Below, piece by piece: positions 35,820 through 43,999 of a stretch of DNA of 64,000 bases. Numbering within the stretch: the first letter of the stretch is position 1; each line of letters starts with the position of its first letter. The DNA is from an uncultured Eubacteriaceae bacterium (GTDB lineage Bacteria > Bacillota > Clostridia > Lachnospirales > CAG-274). The stretch is from NCBI GenBank assembly GCA_947167715.1, contig CAMVJD010000001.1:1-64000 (forward strand), given 5' to 3'. A program made the translations under genes and the position numbers. The notes below the pieces were generated by a model. That model was not told the origin of the DNA, ran no database searches, and saw only the letters and a program-made list of their open reading frames with translations.

Positions 35820-37751
35820 ATGATAGAAAAAATAAGAGAATATTTGGGATTATACAAGCACACAGAATATGAAAGAAATTATCTTGATGATACCAACACA
35901 AGTGCAAGCGTATATATGTCGGTTGTTGTTATTGTGCTGGAAACGTGGATGATATTGCGCTTGATAGGTGTTGCGGCCGATGGCTCGCGCACGGCGGAGT
36001 GGATAATAAGCCATTTTATTGCATATTTTATTCTTTGGGTAAGTGCTGTGGCTGTGCTTGCGTATTCTATCGGCTTTTTAATGGGAAAGATAAAAAACCG
36101 CACCGCGGGTCGGATAATGCGTATTATTTTAAGCATTGTTTGCGTTATTTTCGGTATGTATATATCCCGTCACGACTATATGAAGGGCGAACAAATACTT
36201 ACTTTTTTGACAATGCTGGTATTTGTGGCCTGTATTTTTACCTGGCGGCCGATAGTTTCGCTTTTGATACTTACGCTGTCATACGGTATCTTTTATTTAT
36301 TGATAGATAATCCCATTGCGGGTGATGAAATGCCGTTTGTACACGCCAGTACCGCCACTCGGATAAACTTTTTTATAATGTGGATATCGGTGCTTATGGT
36401 TAGTTTAAGCGTATATTTTCAGCGTCTGGCCGAGGGCAGAAAAACGGAAAGGCTGGAACAGGCCAATAAAAGGCTTAACAGGCTTGTTAAAACGGATGAC
36501 CTGACAGGGCTTGCAAACAAGCACTATTTTATACGCGAGGCGGCAAGACTGTGCGAAAAGCTTGACGACCCGGTATATTTATACATAAATTTAAACAACT
36601 TCAGAAGCTACAACGAAAAATACGGCTTTTCGGGCGGCAACGGTCTTTTAAAGGACATTGCGGCAGAGCTTTCAAGCCTTTTTAATGACGGCCTTTGCGC
36701 AAGGTTCGGAGAAGATCATTTTGTTGTACTTTGTGAGAATAAGGATATTGAAAACAGATTAAAGGGACTTAACGAATTTGCCTTATTGCGTGATGTGATG
36801 ATAAAAACAGGGCTGCGCGTGGGCGCTTTTTATAAAAAAAAGCGTGATATTACGCCGCAGGCGGCCTGCGACAACGCTCGTCATGCCTGCGACAGCCTTA
36901 AAAAAACCGAAAACTTATTTTGCGTATACGATGAAAAAATGGAGCTTGAACAGCGCAGAAGGCAGTATATTGTAAATAATATCGACAATGCAATAAAAAG
37001 CGGCTATATAAAGGCATATTACCAGCCTGTCGTATGGACAAGCGACAAAAAGATCTGCAGTGCGGAGGTGCTTGCAAGGTGGGACGATCCGGAATTCGGA
37101 CTTATGAGTCCGGGCGTGTTTGTTCCCGTTTTGGAGGAATACAATCAGATACATAAGCTTGATGCCGCCATAATAGATATAGCCTGTGCGGATATGCGGC
37201 GCTATGCGGATATGGGCGCACCGCTTATACCGTTTTCGGTCAATTTTTCAAGGCGCGATTTTGAGCTGATGGATGTGCCTGCTGTTTTGGACAAATGTGT
37301 CAAAAAGTATGGTATAAAAAAAGAGCTTTTACATATTGAGATAACGGAAAGCGCCATAACCGACAGCGAGGATATGCTGCAAAGCATAGTTGCAAGCCTG
37401 AAAGCACAGGGCTATCCGCTGTGGCTGGACGATTTTGGCAGCGGTTATTCTTCGCTTAATGTGCTTAAGGATTTCAGTTTTGATGTGCTTAAGCTGGATA
37501 TGAAATTTCTTTCAAGCCTTGGAACAAATACCAAATCGGGCGTTATTATTGACAGCGTTTTGAAAATGGCGCGGCAGATAGGTATGCATACGCTTTCCGA
37601 GGGCGTAGAAACAACGGAAGAAATGGATTTTCTTGAAAATATTGGCTGTGAGCGGCTGCAGGGCTATCTGATAGGACGGCCTATGCCGATAGAACAGCTG
37701 TTTGAACAAATAGATGAAGGTAAATTTTGTGTTTCGGATAAATTGATCTAA
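35820..37751 (+). CDS. Membrane GGDEF/EAL protein, probable c-di-GMP phosphodiesterase
   Basis: A 643-residue protein; the ATG at 35820 follows GAGGGGCAGG. Five or so N-terminal membrane helices (about 35-210) precede a GGDEF domain (TDDLTGLANKHYF at about 223) whose active-site motif is degenerate: residues 297-301 read GEDHF. The EAL domain (about 397-630) keeps most metal and catalytic residues: AEVLARW (EVL for EAL), VNFSRRDF, IEITES, LDDFGSGYSSL, LKLD, SEGVET and LQGYLIGRPMP. So it probably breaks down, rather than makes, c-di-GMP, with the membrane part as sensor. Monocistronic. Confidence 0.9.
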   Translation: MIEKIREYLGLYKHTEYERNYLDDTNTSASVYMSVVVIVLETWMILRLIGVAADGSRTAEWIISHFIAYFILWVSAVAVLAYSIGFLMGKIKNRTAGRIMRIILSIVCVIFGMYISRHDYMKGEQILTFLTMLVFVACIFTWRPIVSLLILTLSYGIFYLLIDNPIAGDEMPFVHASTATRINFFIMWISVLMVSLSVYFQRLAEGRKTERLEQANKRLNRLVKTDDLTGLANKHYFIREAARLCEKLDDPVYLYINLNNFRSYNEKYGFSGGNGLLKDIAAELSSLFNDGLCARFGEDHFVVLCENKDIENRLKGLNEFALLRDVMIKTGLRVGAFYKKKRDITPQAACDNARHACDSLKKTENLFCVYDEKMELEQRRRQYIVNNIDNAIKSGYIKAYYQPVVWTSDKKICSAEVLARWDDPEFGLMSPGVFVPVLEEYNQIHKLDAAIIDIACADMRRYADMGAPLIPFSVNFSRRDFELMDVPAVLDKCVKKYGIKKELLHIEITESAITDSEDMLQSIVASLKAQGYPLWLDDFGSGYSSLNVLKDFSFDVLKLDMKFLSSLGTNTKSGVIIDSVLKMARQIGMHTLSEGVETTEEMDFLENIGCERLQGYLIGRPMPIEQLFEQIDEGKFCVSDKLI

Positions 37752-37764
37752 AAAGCATATATCG

Positions 37765-37793
37765 GCACCATCCGTTAGGCGGGTGGTGCTTTT
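37765..37793 (+). terminator. Terminator of GGDEF/EAL gene
   Basis: GCACCATCC and GGGTGGTGC stem (one G-U) followed by TTTT. Confidence 0.8.
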
Positions 37794-37811
37794 GCTATTG
37801 ATAAAGCAAAC

Positions 37812-37958
37812 TTAAATAAGTGAACGGTTTACTGTCTTTTCCGGGCTTTTATGCATATGACAATTATATGGGGAAAAATAGGCACAGTTTTTACACGACG
37901 GTGCTTCACATGGGGCTGAAGATGGTTTGAAACGGGGACAGATATTTTTTGCGTACAT
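37812..37958 (-). CDS. Small Cys-rich protein, 48 residues
   Basis: A short frame with ATG at 37958 and a strong AAAAGGAG site 7 nt upstream. It has five Cys (7, 17, 22, 25, 33) and His34/His36: ICPRFKPSSAPCEAPS, then CKNCAYFSPYNCHMH. The CxxC and neighbouring Cys/His suggest a small zinc-binding or redox protein. The downstream end meets the terminator of the GGDEF/EAL gene. The rest of the gap 37959-38035 shows nothing clear. Confidence rests on the ribosome site and ordered Cys pattern. Confidence 0.6.
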   Translation of the reverse strand: MYAKNICPRFKPSSAPCEAPSCKNCAYFSPYNCHMHKSPEKTVNRSLI

Positions 37959-38035
37959 ATAAGAGCTCCTTTTATTTTGACCTTATACGGGGGTGCTGTT
38001 ATATTTTATGCGGAGCGGGGATAGGTTATACGCAT

Positions 38036-38067
38036 AAAAAAAAGATGCCCTTACGGACATCTTTTTT
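38036..38067. terminator. Hairpin terminator of the lipoprotein gene
   Basis: AAAAAGATG and CATCTTTTT arms with a short loop; T-runs on both strands. Confidence 0.75.
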
Positions 38068-38086
38068 GATCTCGTTCTGTTTTTAA

Positions 38087-38413
38087 TTAAGCCTGAGTTT
38101 CAGCCTCTGTAGCTTCTTCAGCAGCTGTCTCGCCTTCAGCAGCAGCCTCTGCCTCTGTAGCTTCCTCAGCAGCTGTTTCTTCTTCAGCAGCTGTCTCGCC
38201 TTCAGCAGCTGTCTCGCCCTCAGCAGCAGCCTCTGCCTCTGTAGCTTTCTCTGCAACTGTCTCGCCTTCAGCAGCTGTCTCGCCTTCAGCAGCAGCCTCT
38301 GTAGCAACCTCAGTACCCTCTGCAGCAGGAGCAGCAGGTTCTTCTGTAGAACCGCAACCAACAAATGCTGCTAAAGAGCAAACTACTGCGCCTAATACTA
38401 AAAACTTCTTCAT
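38087..38413 (-). CDS. Ala/Glu/Thr-repeat lipoprotein
   Basis: A 108-residue exported protein. The signal peptide MKKFLVLGAVVCSLAAFVGC ends in a lipobox with Cys20, so it should be lipid-anchored. The remainder is low-complexity sequence made of repeated AAEGETAAE, EEATEAEA and TAAE units with no Cys or aromatic residues, so it is likely extended and strongly negative. No function is recognised; such tails act as spacers. AAGGGGG precedes the ATG. The DNA repeats (units of GCAGCTGAAGGC type) are prone to length change. Confidence 0.75.
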   Translation of the reverse strand: MKKFLVLGAVVCSLAAFVGCGSTEEPAAPAAEGTEVATEAAAEGETAAEGETVAEKATEAEAAAEGETAAEGETAAEEETAAEEATEAEAAAEGETAAEEATEAETQA

Positions 38414-38735
38414 AATAGAGATCCCCCTTAATATTCTTTTTTTGGATTTTTAATTTTATGTAAGTCACATTTATCTCTCACTTACGAAATAAGATTATAT
38501 AACCTATTTATGAATAAAGCATGAACAAATTGTAAAAAATGTATGTATTCGCCCCTTTTTTTGTATGTTTGAATATATCGCTTAAAAAACAAAGTATTAT
38601 ATATAAAAAATTGGGAATTATATATAATTGATTTTGATGTATTATATTTTAAAAGGGAAAAATAATGGTAAATTGTAGTATAAAAACAAAGAACAAATTA
38701 GCATCGGTGTCAAAAATATTGACTGCGTTTAATGT
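38414..38735. other. Intergenic region between the lipoprotein and HTH genes
   Basis: A+T-rich. It contains a minus-strand TATAAT near 38494-38499 for the lipoprotein gene, an inverted repeat GTAAGT/ACTTAC at about 38460-38485 in its leader, and a weak 40-codon plus-strand frame at 38665 that was not accepted. Confidence 0.4.
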
Positions 38736-38736
38736 A

Positions 38737-38769
38737 AAAAGCCGCCATTTTTACGTTATGGCGGCTTTT
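38737..38769 (-). terminator. Terminator of HTH regulator gene
   Basis: AAAAGCCGCCAT and ATGGCGGCTTTT, a 12-bp stem; T-run on the minus strand. Confidence 0.85.
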
Positions 38770-38790
38770 GGTGTGTTTATGATATAAGTA

Positions 38791-39006
38791 TTACAGATCT
38801 TTAAAGAAAATTGCCTTGATATCATCGTAATTTAATTGAAGACATTGTGCAATAGCGGTTACCTCTTTGATGGTCAGGGTAGAGCCGTTTGATTTGATCT
38901 TGCGATATAAGGTACTTTTATCAATGCCTATCTTTTTTGCAACATCATTCACGTTTTTACTTTTTTCTACAATACGTCCTTTTAACTTTTGAATATCGAC
39001 TGCCAT
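38791..39006 (-). CDS. Small XRE-like helix-turn-helix protein
   Basis: A 71-residue DNA-binding protein consisting of a single Cro/C1-type HTH (VNDVAKKIGIDKSTLYRKIK, then LTIKEVTAIAQCLQL). Proteins of this size bind as dimers to short palindromes, and many are from phages or plasmids, but no phage genes surround it. GGGAGG precedes the ATG and a consensus promoter precedes that. Its target is unknown. Confidence 0.85.
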   Translation of the reverse strand: MAVDIQKLKGRIVEKSKNVNDVAKKIGIDKSTLYRKIKSNGSTLTIKEVTAIAQCLQLNYDDIKAIFFKDL

Positions 39007-39050
39007 TAATTTTGCCTCCCTTATATAAAATATGCTTCTAATCTATTTCT

Positions 39051-39079
39051 ATTGTATATCAAAAAATGGAAATTGTCAA
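39051..39079 (-). promoter_or_regulatory. Promoter of the HTH gene
   Basis: Minus strand: TTGACA, 17-nt spacer, TACAAT. Confidence 0.85.
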
Positions 39080-39417
39080 TATTTGTTGGCAAATTAACTG
39101 ATTTTTTTTGCTTTGATAAGCATTAAATTAAATTGGCTTATTGAAAGTGTTGAAAAACACTGCGATAAGGGGTGTATTAAAAAATAATTTTTATGTAAAT
39201 TTATTCTTTTCTTTGAAAAAAAATGCGGATTTATAATAATAAAATTTGGGGGGCAGTATAGGAAAAAAATGGAAAATCCGCTTGAATGTCAACCTTTTTA
39301 AATGGCGTGTGTTTACGTTAAATGCGCTTTTTTTATATTTAAAAGAATAAAAATACAACCGGAAAATAACAATTTATTAAAAAAATCTTAAAATATTATT
39401 TACAAATTAAACAATAC
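39080..39417. other. A+T-rich intergenic region with hairpins
   Basis: No gene is seen. A compound stem-loop at 39137-39169 (CTTAT/ATAAG outside AGTGTT-GAAA-AACACT) and a wide inverted repeat GCGGATTT/AAATCCGC at about 39223-39285 are present; their roles are unknown. Confidence 0.4.
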
Positions 39418-39446
39418 TTGCATAAATTGACATTTTATATTATAAT
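39418..39446 (+). promoter_or_regulatory. Promoter of the small Cys-rich hypothetical gene
   Basis: TTGCAT, 17-nt spacer, TATAAT. Downstream, TGTTTAACAG and TGTTCAACAG form near-identical direct repeats. Confidence 0.75.
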
Positions 39447-39487
39447 GATATTGTTTAACAGTATGTTCAACAGAAAGAGTGTTATAT

Positions 39488-39715
39488 ATGGATATGTTTA
39501 ATATTATGCGCGAGGCAGGTTCTGCGGAAAAATACAAGGAAACATCAAATTATTTTTTTGTGGAACATATTTGCGAGAAAAACGGTAACAATATAAGGAT
39601 ACATCTTGATTATACGCTTGGCTGTGAAAAAAGCGATGAGATATTGCGCTTTGGCGTATGCAGGGATTGCAGGACGTGTTTTTACCACAAGGATTTTCGC
39701 GCTGACGGGCTATAA
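39488..39715 (+). CDS. Small Cys-containing hypothetical protein
   Basis: A 75-residue protein of unknown function. The ATG at 39488 has AGAAAGAG upstream. The C-terminal part holds a CRDCRTC cluster and an aromatic/His segment FYHKDF, suggesting a metal-binding ribbon with the Cys of HICEKN or LGCEK. It has its own promoter. A MITE-like element begins 21 bp after its stop, so its native terminator may have been displaced. Confidence 0.6.
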   Translation: MDMFNIMREAGSAEKYKETSNYFFVEHICEKNGNNIRIHLDYTLGCEKSDEILRFGVCRDCRTCFYHKDFRADGL

Positions 39716-39736
39716 AAAATAACTTTACAATACAAA

Positions 39737-39970
39737 GGAAACACTGATTAATTCAAAAAGAAAAAATAAAATTTAGCTTTAGCGGCAAAAATTATAACGA
39801 ACCAGCCGTATAAACCGCTTGAAAAGCGGTTTTAGGCGAATGTGAAAGGGCGAAACGGCGGCTACGCCGTGCAGCCTCAACCATAAAAGCCTGTACGCGC
39901 TTGTCGCGCGTTTCGGCACTGCCCATAATTTTTGTAAATTTTATTTTTTCGACCTTAAATCAGTGTTTCC
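39737..39970. mobile_element. MITE-like element with terminal inverted repeats and CAAA target duplication
   Basis: A 234-bp noncoding element. Its ends are inverted copies of GGAAACACTGATT, and a second block GAAAAAATAAAATTTA is shared further in on both sides. CAAA flanks it at 39733-39736 and 39971-39974 as a 4-bp target duplication. Inside are palindromes AAACCGCTT/AAGCGGTTT and ACGGCG/CGCCGT. No transposase is encoded; it needs one in trans. Confidence 0.8.
39932..39960 (+). promoter_or_regulatory. Possible outward promoter in the MITE for glnS
   Basis: TTGTAA, 17-nt spacer, TTAAAT, in the right end of the element and pointing into glnS. Each box matches four of six consensus bases. Confidence 0.35.
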
Positions 39971-39997
39971 CAAAATAAAACCAAGGAGACAATTATT

Positions 39998-41659
39998 ATG
40001 GAAAATAACACAGAATTAAGCGGCGTTAAGGCTACGGCAAGTTTTATCAACAACTATATAAATGAGGACCTTAAGGGTCATACACAGGATATAGTTACAC
40101 GCTTCCCGCCGGAACCGAACGGCTATCTTCACATTGGCCATGCAAAGAGTATTTGCCTTAATTTTGGCCTTGCAAAGGCATACGGCGGCAAGTGCAACCT
40201 GCGCTTTGACGACACCAACCCTTCAAAGGAGGATACGGAGTTTGTAAACTCTATAATGGAAGATATAAAGTGGCTTGGCTTTGACTGGGAGGACAGACTG
40301 TACTTCGCATCAAGCTATTTTGACAAAATGTACGAATATGCCGTTGAGCTTATCAAAAAGGGCAAGGCCTTTGTCTGTGATATGACTGCGGACGAGGTGC
40401 GCGAGGCACGCGGCGATTTAAGGACGCCAGGCAAGGAAAGCCCCTACAGAAACAGAAGCGTAGAGGAAAATCTCGACCTTTTTGAGCGTATGAAAAACGG
40501 TGAGTTTGCCGACGGAGAAAAGACTCTGCGCGCAAAAATAGATATGTCATCGCCCAATATTAATATGCGTGACCCGGTTATTTACCGTATTGCGCATGTT
40601 ACTCACCATGCTACGGGCGATAAGTGGTGCATTTATCCCATGTATGACTATGCGCATCCGGTTGAGGACGCTATTGAGGGCATTACACATTCTATTTGTA
40701 CCATGGAGTTTGAGGATCACCGCCCGCTTTACGACTGGGTGGTAAACGAGCTTGATTTTAAGGTAAAGCCGCGTCAGATAGAGTTTGCAAAACTTAACCT
40801 TACAAATACCATTATGGGCAAAAGGTTTTTAAGAAATCTTGTTGAAACAAATCAGGTGGACGGCTGGGACGATCCCCGTCTTATAACCCTTTCGGGCATT
40901 CGCCGCAGGGGCTATACTCCCGAAAGCATACGCGCGTTTTGCGATATGATAGGTGTTTCAAAGGCCAATGCTATGGTGGATACCGCGCAGCTTGAATACT
41001 GCATCCGTGAGGATCTTAAGCCCAAGGCAAAGGTGGTTATGGCGGTGCTTGACCCCGTTAAGCTTATTATCGACAACTATCCCGAGGGTGAAAGCGAGAT
41101 GCTTGAAATTGAAAATCACCCCGAAAACGAGGCTTTAGGCAAAAGACAGGTCTCATTTTCAAGGGAGCTTTGGATAGAACGCAGCGATTTTGAGGAAGTG
41201 CCGCCCAAAAAGTATTTCCGCCTTACTCCGGGTATGGAGGTGCGCTTAAAGGGTGCTTACTTTGTTACCTGTACGGGCTGTGACAAGGACGAAAACGGCA
41301 ATGTTATCGCTGTACATGCGACCTACGACCCCGCAACAAAAAGCGGCCTTAACTTTACCGAGCGCAAGGTAAAGGGTACTATACATTGGGTAGACAGCAA
41401 AACGGCTGTAAAGGCGACGGTCAATCTTTACGAAAGCCTTGTGCTGCCTAATGAAGAGGGTGAGCTTGTTTTAAATCCCGATTCTATCAAGGTTTGCGAG
41501 GCATATATAGAAGAAGAGCTTAAAAAAGCACAAAAAAATGACCGCTTCCAGTTTATCAGAAACGGATACTTTATTGCCGACAGCAAGCATCATACAGCGG
41601 AAAAACCTGTGTTTGACCGCATAGTATCGCTAAAAAGCAGTTTTAAACCTAATAAGTGA
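39998..41659 (+). CDS. glnS: Glutaminyl-tRNA synthetase
   Basis: A 553-residue class I aminoacyl-tRNA synthetase charging tRNA-Gln. The N-terminal [15 protein letters not shown] motif (HIGH), [10 protein letters not shown], and the C-terminal anticodon-binding beta-barrels are all present. The KMSKS-type loop reads TIMGKRF, with Gly274 where most GlnRS have Ser (VMSKR). The length matches the bacterial enzyme. CAAGGAG precedes the ATG. A MITE-like element sits directly upstream; the LCP genes follow after 10 bp. Confidence 0.95.
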   Translation: MENNTELSGVKATASFINNYINEDLKGHTQDIVTRFPPEPNGYLHIGHAKSICLNFGLAKAYGGKCNLRFDDTNPSKEDTEFVNSIMEDIKWLGFDWEDRLYFASSYFDKMYEYAVELIKKGKAFVCDMTADEVREARGDLRTPGKESPYRNRSVEENLDLFERMKNGEFADGEKTLRAKIDMSSPNINMRDPVIYRIAHVTHHATGDKWCIYPMYDYAHPVEDAIEGITHSICTMEFEDHRPLYDWVVNELDFKVKPRQIEFAKLNLTNTIMGKRFLRNLVETNQVDGWDDPRLITLSGIRRRGYTPESIRAFCDMIGVSKANAMVDTAQLEYCIREDLKPKAKVVMAVLDPVKLIIDNYPEGESEMLEIENHPENEALGKRQVSFSRELWIERSDFEEVPPKKYFRLTPGMEVRLKGAYFVTCTGCDKDENGNVIAVHATYDPATKSGLNFTERKVKGTIHWVDSKTAVKATVNLYESLVLPNEEGELVLNPDSIKVCEAYIEEELKKAQKNDRFQFIRNGYFIADSKHHTAEKPVFDRIVSLKSSFKPNK

Positions 41660-41669
41660 GAGGTAAATT

Positions 41670-43967
41670 ATGGGCAAGGAATACGATGAAAATGATGATT
41701 TTTCGGTATATGAGGCTGATCTGGAAACGGAGATAGAGCAGAGCCGCCGTGCCAGAAAAAAAGCAAGGGACAAGCGTCTTGGCATAAATACCGCCGATAC
41801 TTATAAGGCAGATTTTGAAGAAGATACCATTAAGGTAAAAAGCACGCGAAAAAAACGCGAGCCCAAGGCCGAAAGCTTTTCCGATAAATATGATGTGGAC
41901 TTTGAAGAGGAAAAGAACACAAAAGCCGCTGCGGAAGAGGCAAGGGCGGTTTATGCCGAGGATATTGACGATAGGACCGATGATGATATTCTTGAGCTTG
42001 AAGAAGCCGACAAGGAAGAAAAAATTGAACCCGAAGAGGATATAACAAGGGACGAGCCTGCGGCTGTATCGGCAAAGGCCGTTTCAGAGGATGCTTCTAT
42101 GAAAAAGAACGGCGCAAAAAGACCGAAAAAGAAAATGTCTTTAAAAAAGAAATTTTTTGTTATACTTTGTTCAATTTTGGGCATTTATGCGGTTTTTGTG
42201 GTTGCTTTTCTGTGCATTACATATTTTGGCGGGGGCGATCCGGATACGCCCGTGACCCCGGGCAATGTAATAAGCACGGTAGCGGAAAAGACAAAAGAGG
42301 TAGTGGTGGGCAAGGTGCCCGACCGTACTATCGTTCTTTTAATGGTCATCGACAAGGAAATAGACGATAATACGGGCGAATACCTTTATCCCCGTACCGA
42401 TGCGATAGTGCTTGCAAATTACGACCATGTGAACAAGCGCCTTACAATGATGAGCATACCGCGTGATACCATAATAGAGGTATCCGACGAGATGTATCAG
42501 AAAATGCGCGCCGAGTTCCCCGAGCCGGGCAAAAAGCAGATGAAGATCAATGCGGTCTATCACTACGGCGGCAAGGAAAACGGCAAAAAGTTTCTTGTAG
42601 AGGAAATAGGACGCTTGTTTGGCGTTAAGCCCGATTACTGCGTATGCGTTAATTTTGAGGGCTTTAACGAAATAGTCGATTCTATCGGCGGCGTGGAATT
42701 TGATGTTCCTATAGATATGGTATATGACGATCCTGCACAGAACCTTCATATCAACCTTAAAAAGGGTCTTCAGGTGCTTGACGGCGACAAGGCGCAGCAG
42801 TTTGTGCGTTACCGCAAGGACAACTACGGCAACGGCTATGCGGGCGGTGATATTGAGCGTATCGCGGTCCAGCAGGCATTTTTGAAGGTGCTTATGGACA
42901 AGGCGCTTAACAGCGAGACCGTGTTTAAAAATATTTTTGCTTATATGAATGTGTTTAACAAGTATGTCGATACCGATGCCAGCATAAACGATATGGCGCG
43001 TTATGCGACTGTGCTTAAAACAATTAGTATGAGCAATGTTGTAACGGAAACTCTTCCGGGCGAGCCTGCGTATATTTACGGCATATCAGGCTACAGAGTC
43101 GATGAAAAGGCGGCTGCGGCTATGGTATACAATATTTTCGACCGTCCGCTCAATGAAATTACGGCGGAGCTTGCAAAAAATACGGTCGATGAAAATATTG
43201 AAAAAAGTGACGACAAGAAAATACAGGTGCTTAACGGCGGCTATACCGACGGTATGGCGGGCGAGATACAAAGACGACTTGCTCAAAAGGGCATAAATAA
43301 CGTTACTACGGGCACCTATGACGGCGAAAAAATGACCGAAACGCAGATATATGTTTCGCGTGAGGGCATTGGCAGGGATATTCAGTCCTGCTTTGAAAAG
43401 GCTGTGAATATTGTAGTTGACAGTGAAAAGTGTGCGGCTGCGGGCGTTGATATTATTGTGGTCGTCGGCATTGATGAACCGCTTAATATTTCGTCACAGA
43501 GTTCTGTTTCGCTGCCTGCGGATATACCGCTGACACTTTCGTTTATTTCGGGTGACGGCTCCGATTACAGCGGAAATTCTTCACAAAATTCATACAGTGA
43601 TTATACGGATTATGATTTTGATGATGAAGACGATGATTATGACGAGGAGTACTACGAAGAGGAAAGCGACGAAAGCGATGATAATGAGGAAGCGGACAAT
43701 GACGAGGACTCATATCAAAGCGACAATGACGATGAAGATAATGACATATCCTATAATAATGACGAGGATAATGACGAGGATAATGACGTCGAAGAAAATG
43801 ATAACGGCAGCTACGATGATGACAGTAATGACGGCGATGACAGCGGTGACAGCGGTGACAGCAATGACGACAGCTCGGAAAGCTACGGTAACGATACGGA
43901 CGAGGGCGGCAGCTCAAATGACGGCGAATCGGAGCAGTACGATTATGAAGAGCCTGTTGTCAGCTGA
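41670..43967 (+). CDS. LytR-CpsA-Psr family protein with long acidic tail (1)
   Basis: A 765-residue wall-polymer ligase-type protein. A charged cytoplasmic N-terminus (1-158) with SRRARKKARDKR and IKVKSTRKKR is followed by one membrane helix (about 160-186), the LCP catalytic domain (about 210-410; RTDAIVLANYDHVNKRLTMM, SIPRDT, QQFVRYRKDNYG), and a LytR_C domain (IQVLNGGYTDGMAGEIQRRL). The last 120 residues are almost all Asp/Glu/Ser/Asn/Tyr (DDEDDDYDEEYYEEESDES). LCP enzymes transfer undecaprenyl-linked polymers onto peptidoglycan; the tail would be extracellular. GAGAGG precedes the ATG. Confidence 0.92.
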   Translation: MGKEYDENDDFSVYEADLETEIEQSRRARKKARDKRLGINTADTYKADFEEDTIKVKSTRKKREPKAESFSDKYDVDFEEEKNTKAAAEEARAVYAEDIDDRTDDDILELEEADKEEKIEPEEDITRDEPAAVSAKAVSEDASMKKNGAKRPKKKMSLKKKFFVILCSILGIYAVFVVAFLCITYFGGGDPDTPVTPGNVISTVAEKTKEVVVGKVPDRTIVLLMVIDKEIDDNTGEYLYPRTDAIVLANYDHVNKRLTMMSIPRDTIIEVSDEMYQKMRAEFPEPGKKQMKINAVYHYGGKENGKKFLVEEIGRLFGVKPDYCVCVNFEGFNEIVDSIGGVEFDVPIDMVYDDPAQNLHINLKKGLQVLDGDKAQQFVRYRKDNYGNGYAGGDIERIAVQQAFLKVLMDKALNSETVFKNIFAYMNVFNKYVDTDASINDMARYATVLKTISMSNVVTETLPGEPAYIYGISGYRVDEKAAAAMVYNIFDRPLNEITAELAKNTVDENIEKSDDKKIQVLNGGYTDGMAGEIQRRLAQKGINNVTTGTYDGEKMTETQIYVSREGIGRDIQSCFEKAVNIVVDSEKCAAAGVDIIVVVGIDEPLNISSQSSVSLPADIPLTLSFISGDGSDYSGNSSQNSYSDYTDYDFDDEDDDYDEEYYEEESDESDDNEEADNDEDSYQSDNDDEDNDISYNNDEDNDEDNDVEENDNGSYDDDSNDGDDSGDSGDSNDDSSESYGNDTDEGGSSNDGESEQYDYEEPVVS

Positions 43968-43999
43968 TATGCATTTGAAAAATTGCGGAGGTTTTGCCA

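Noticed and set aside
38083..38364. Minus-strand frame rich in Leu, Arg and Gln overlapping the lipoprotein gene
   Set aside because: Alternate frame of the low-complexity repeats; the lipoprotein frame has a signal peptide, lipobox and ribosome site.
38665..38788. A 40-codon plus-strand frame with AAAGGG upstream
   Set aside because: It runs straight through the 12-bp terminator hairpin of the HTH gene and has no recognisable features.
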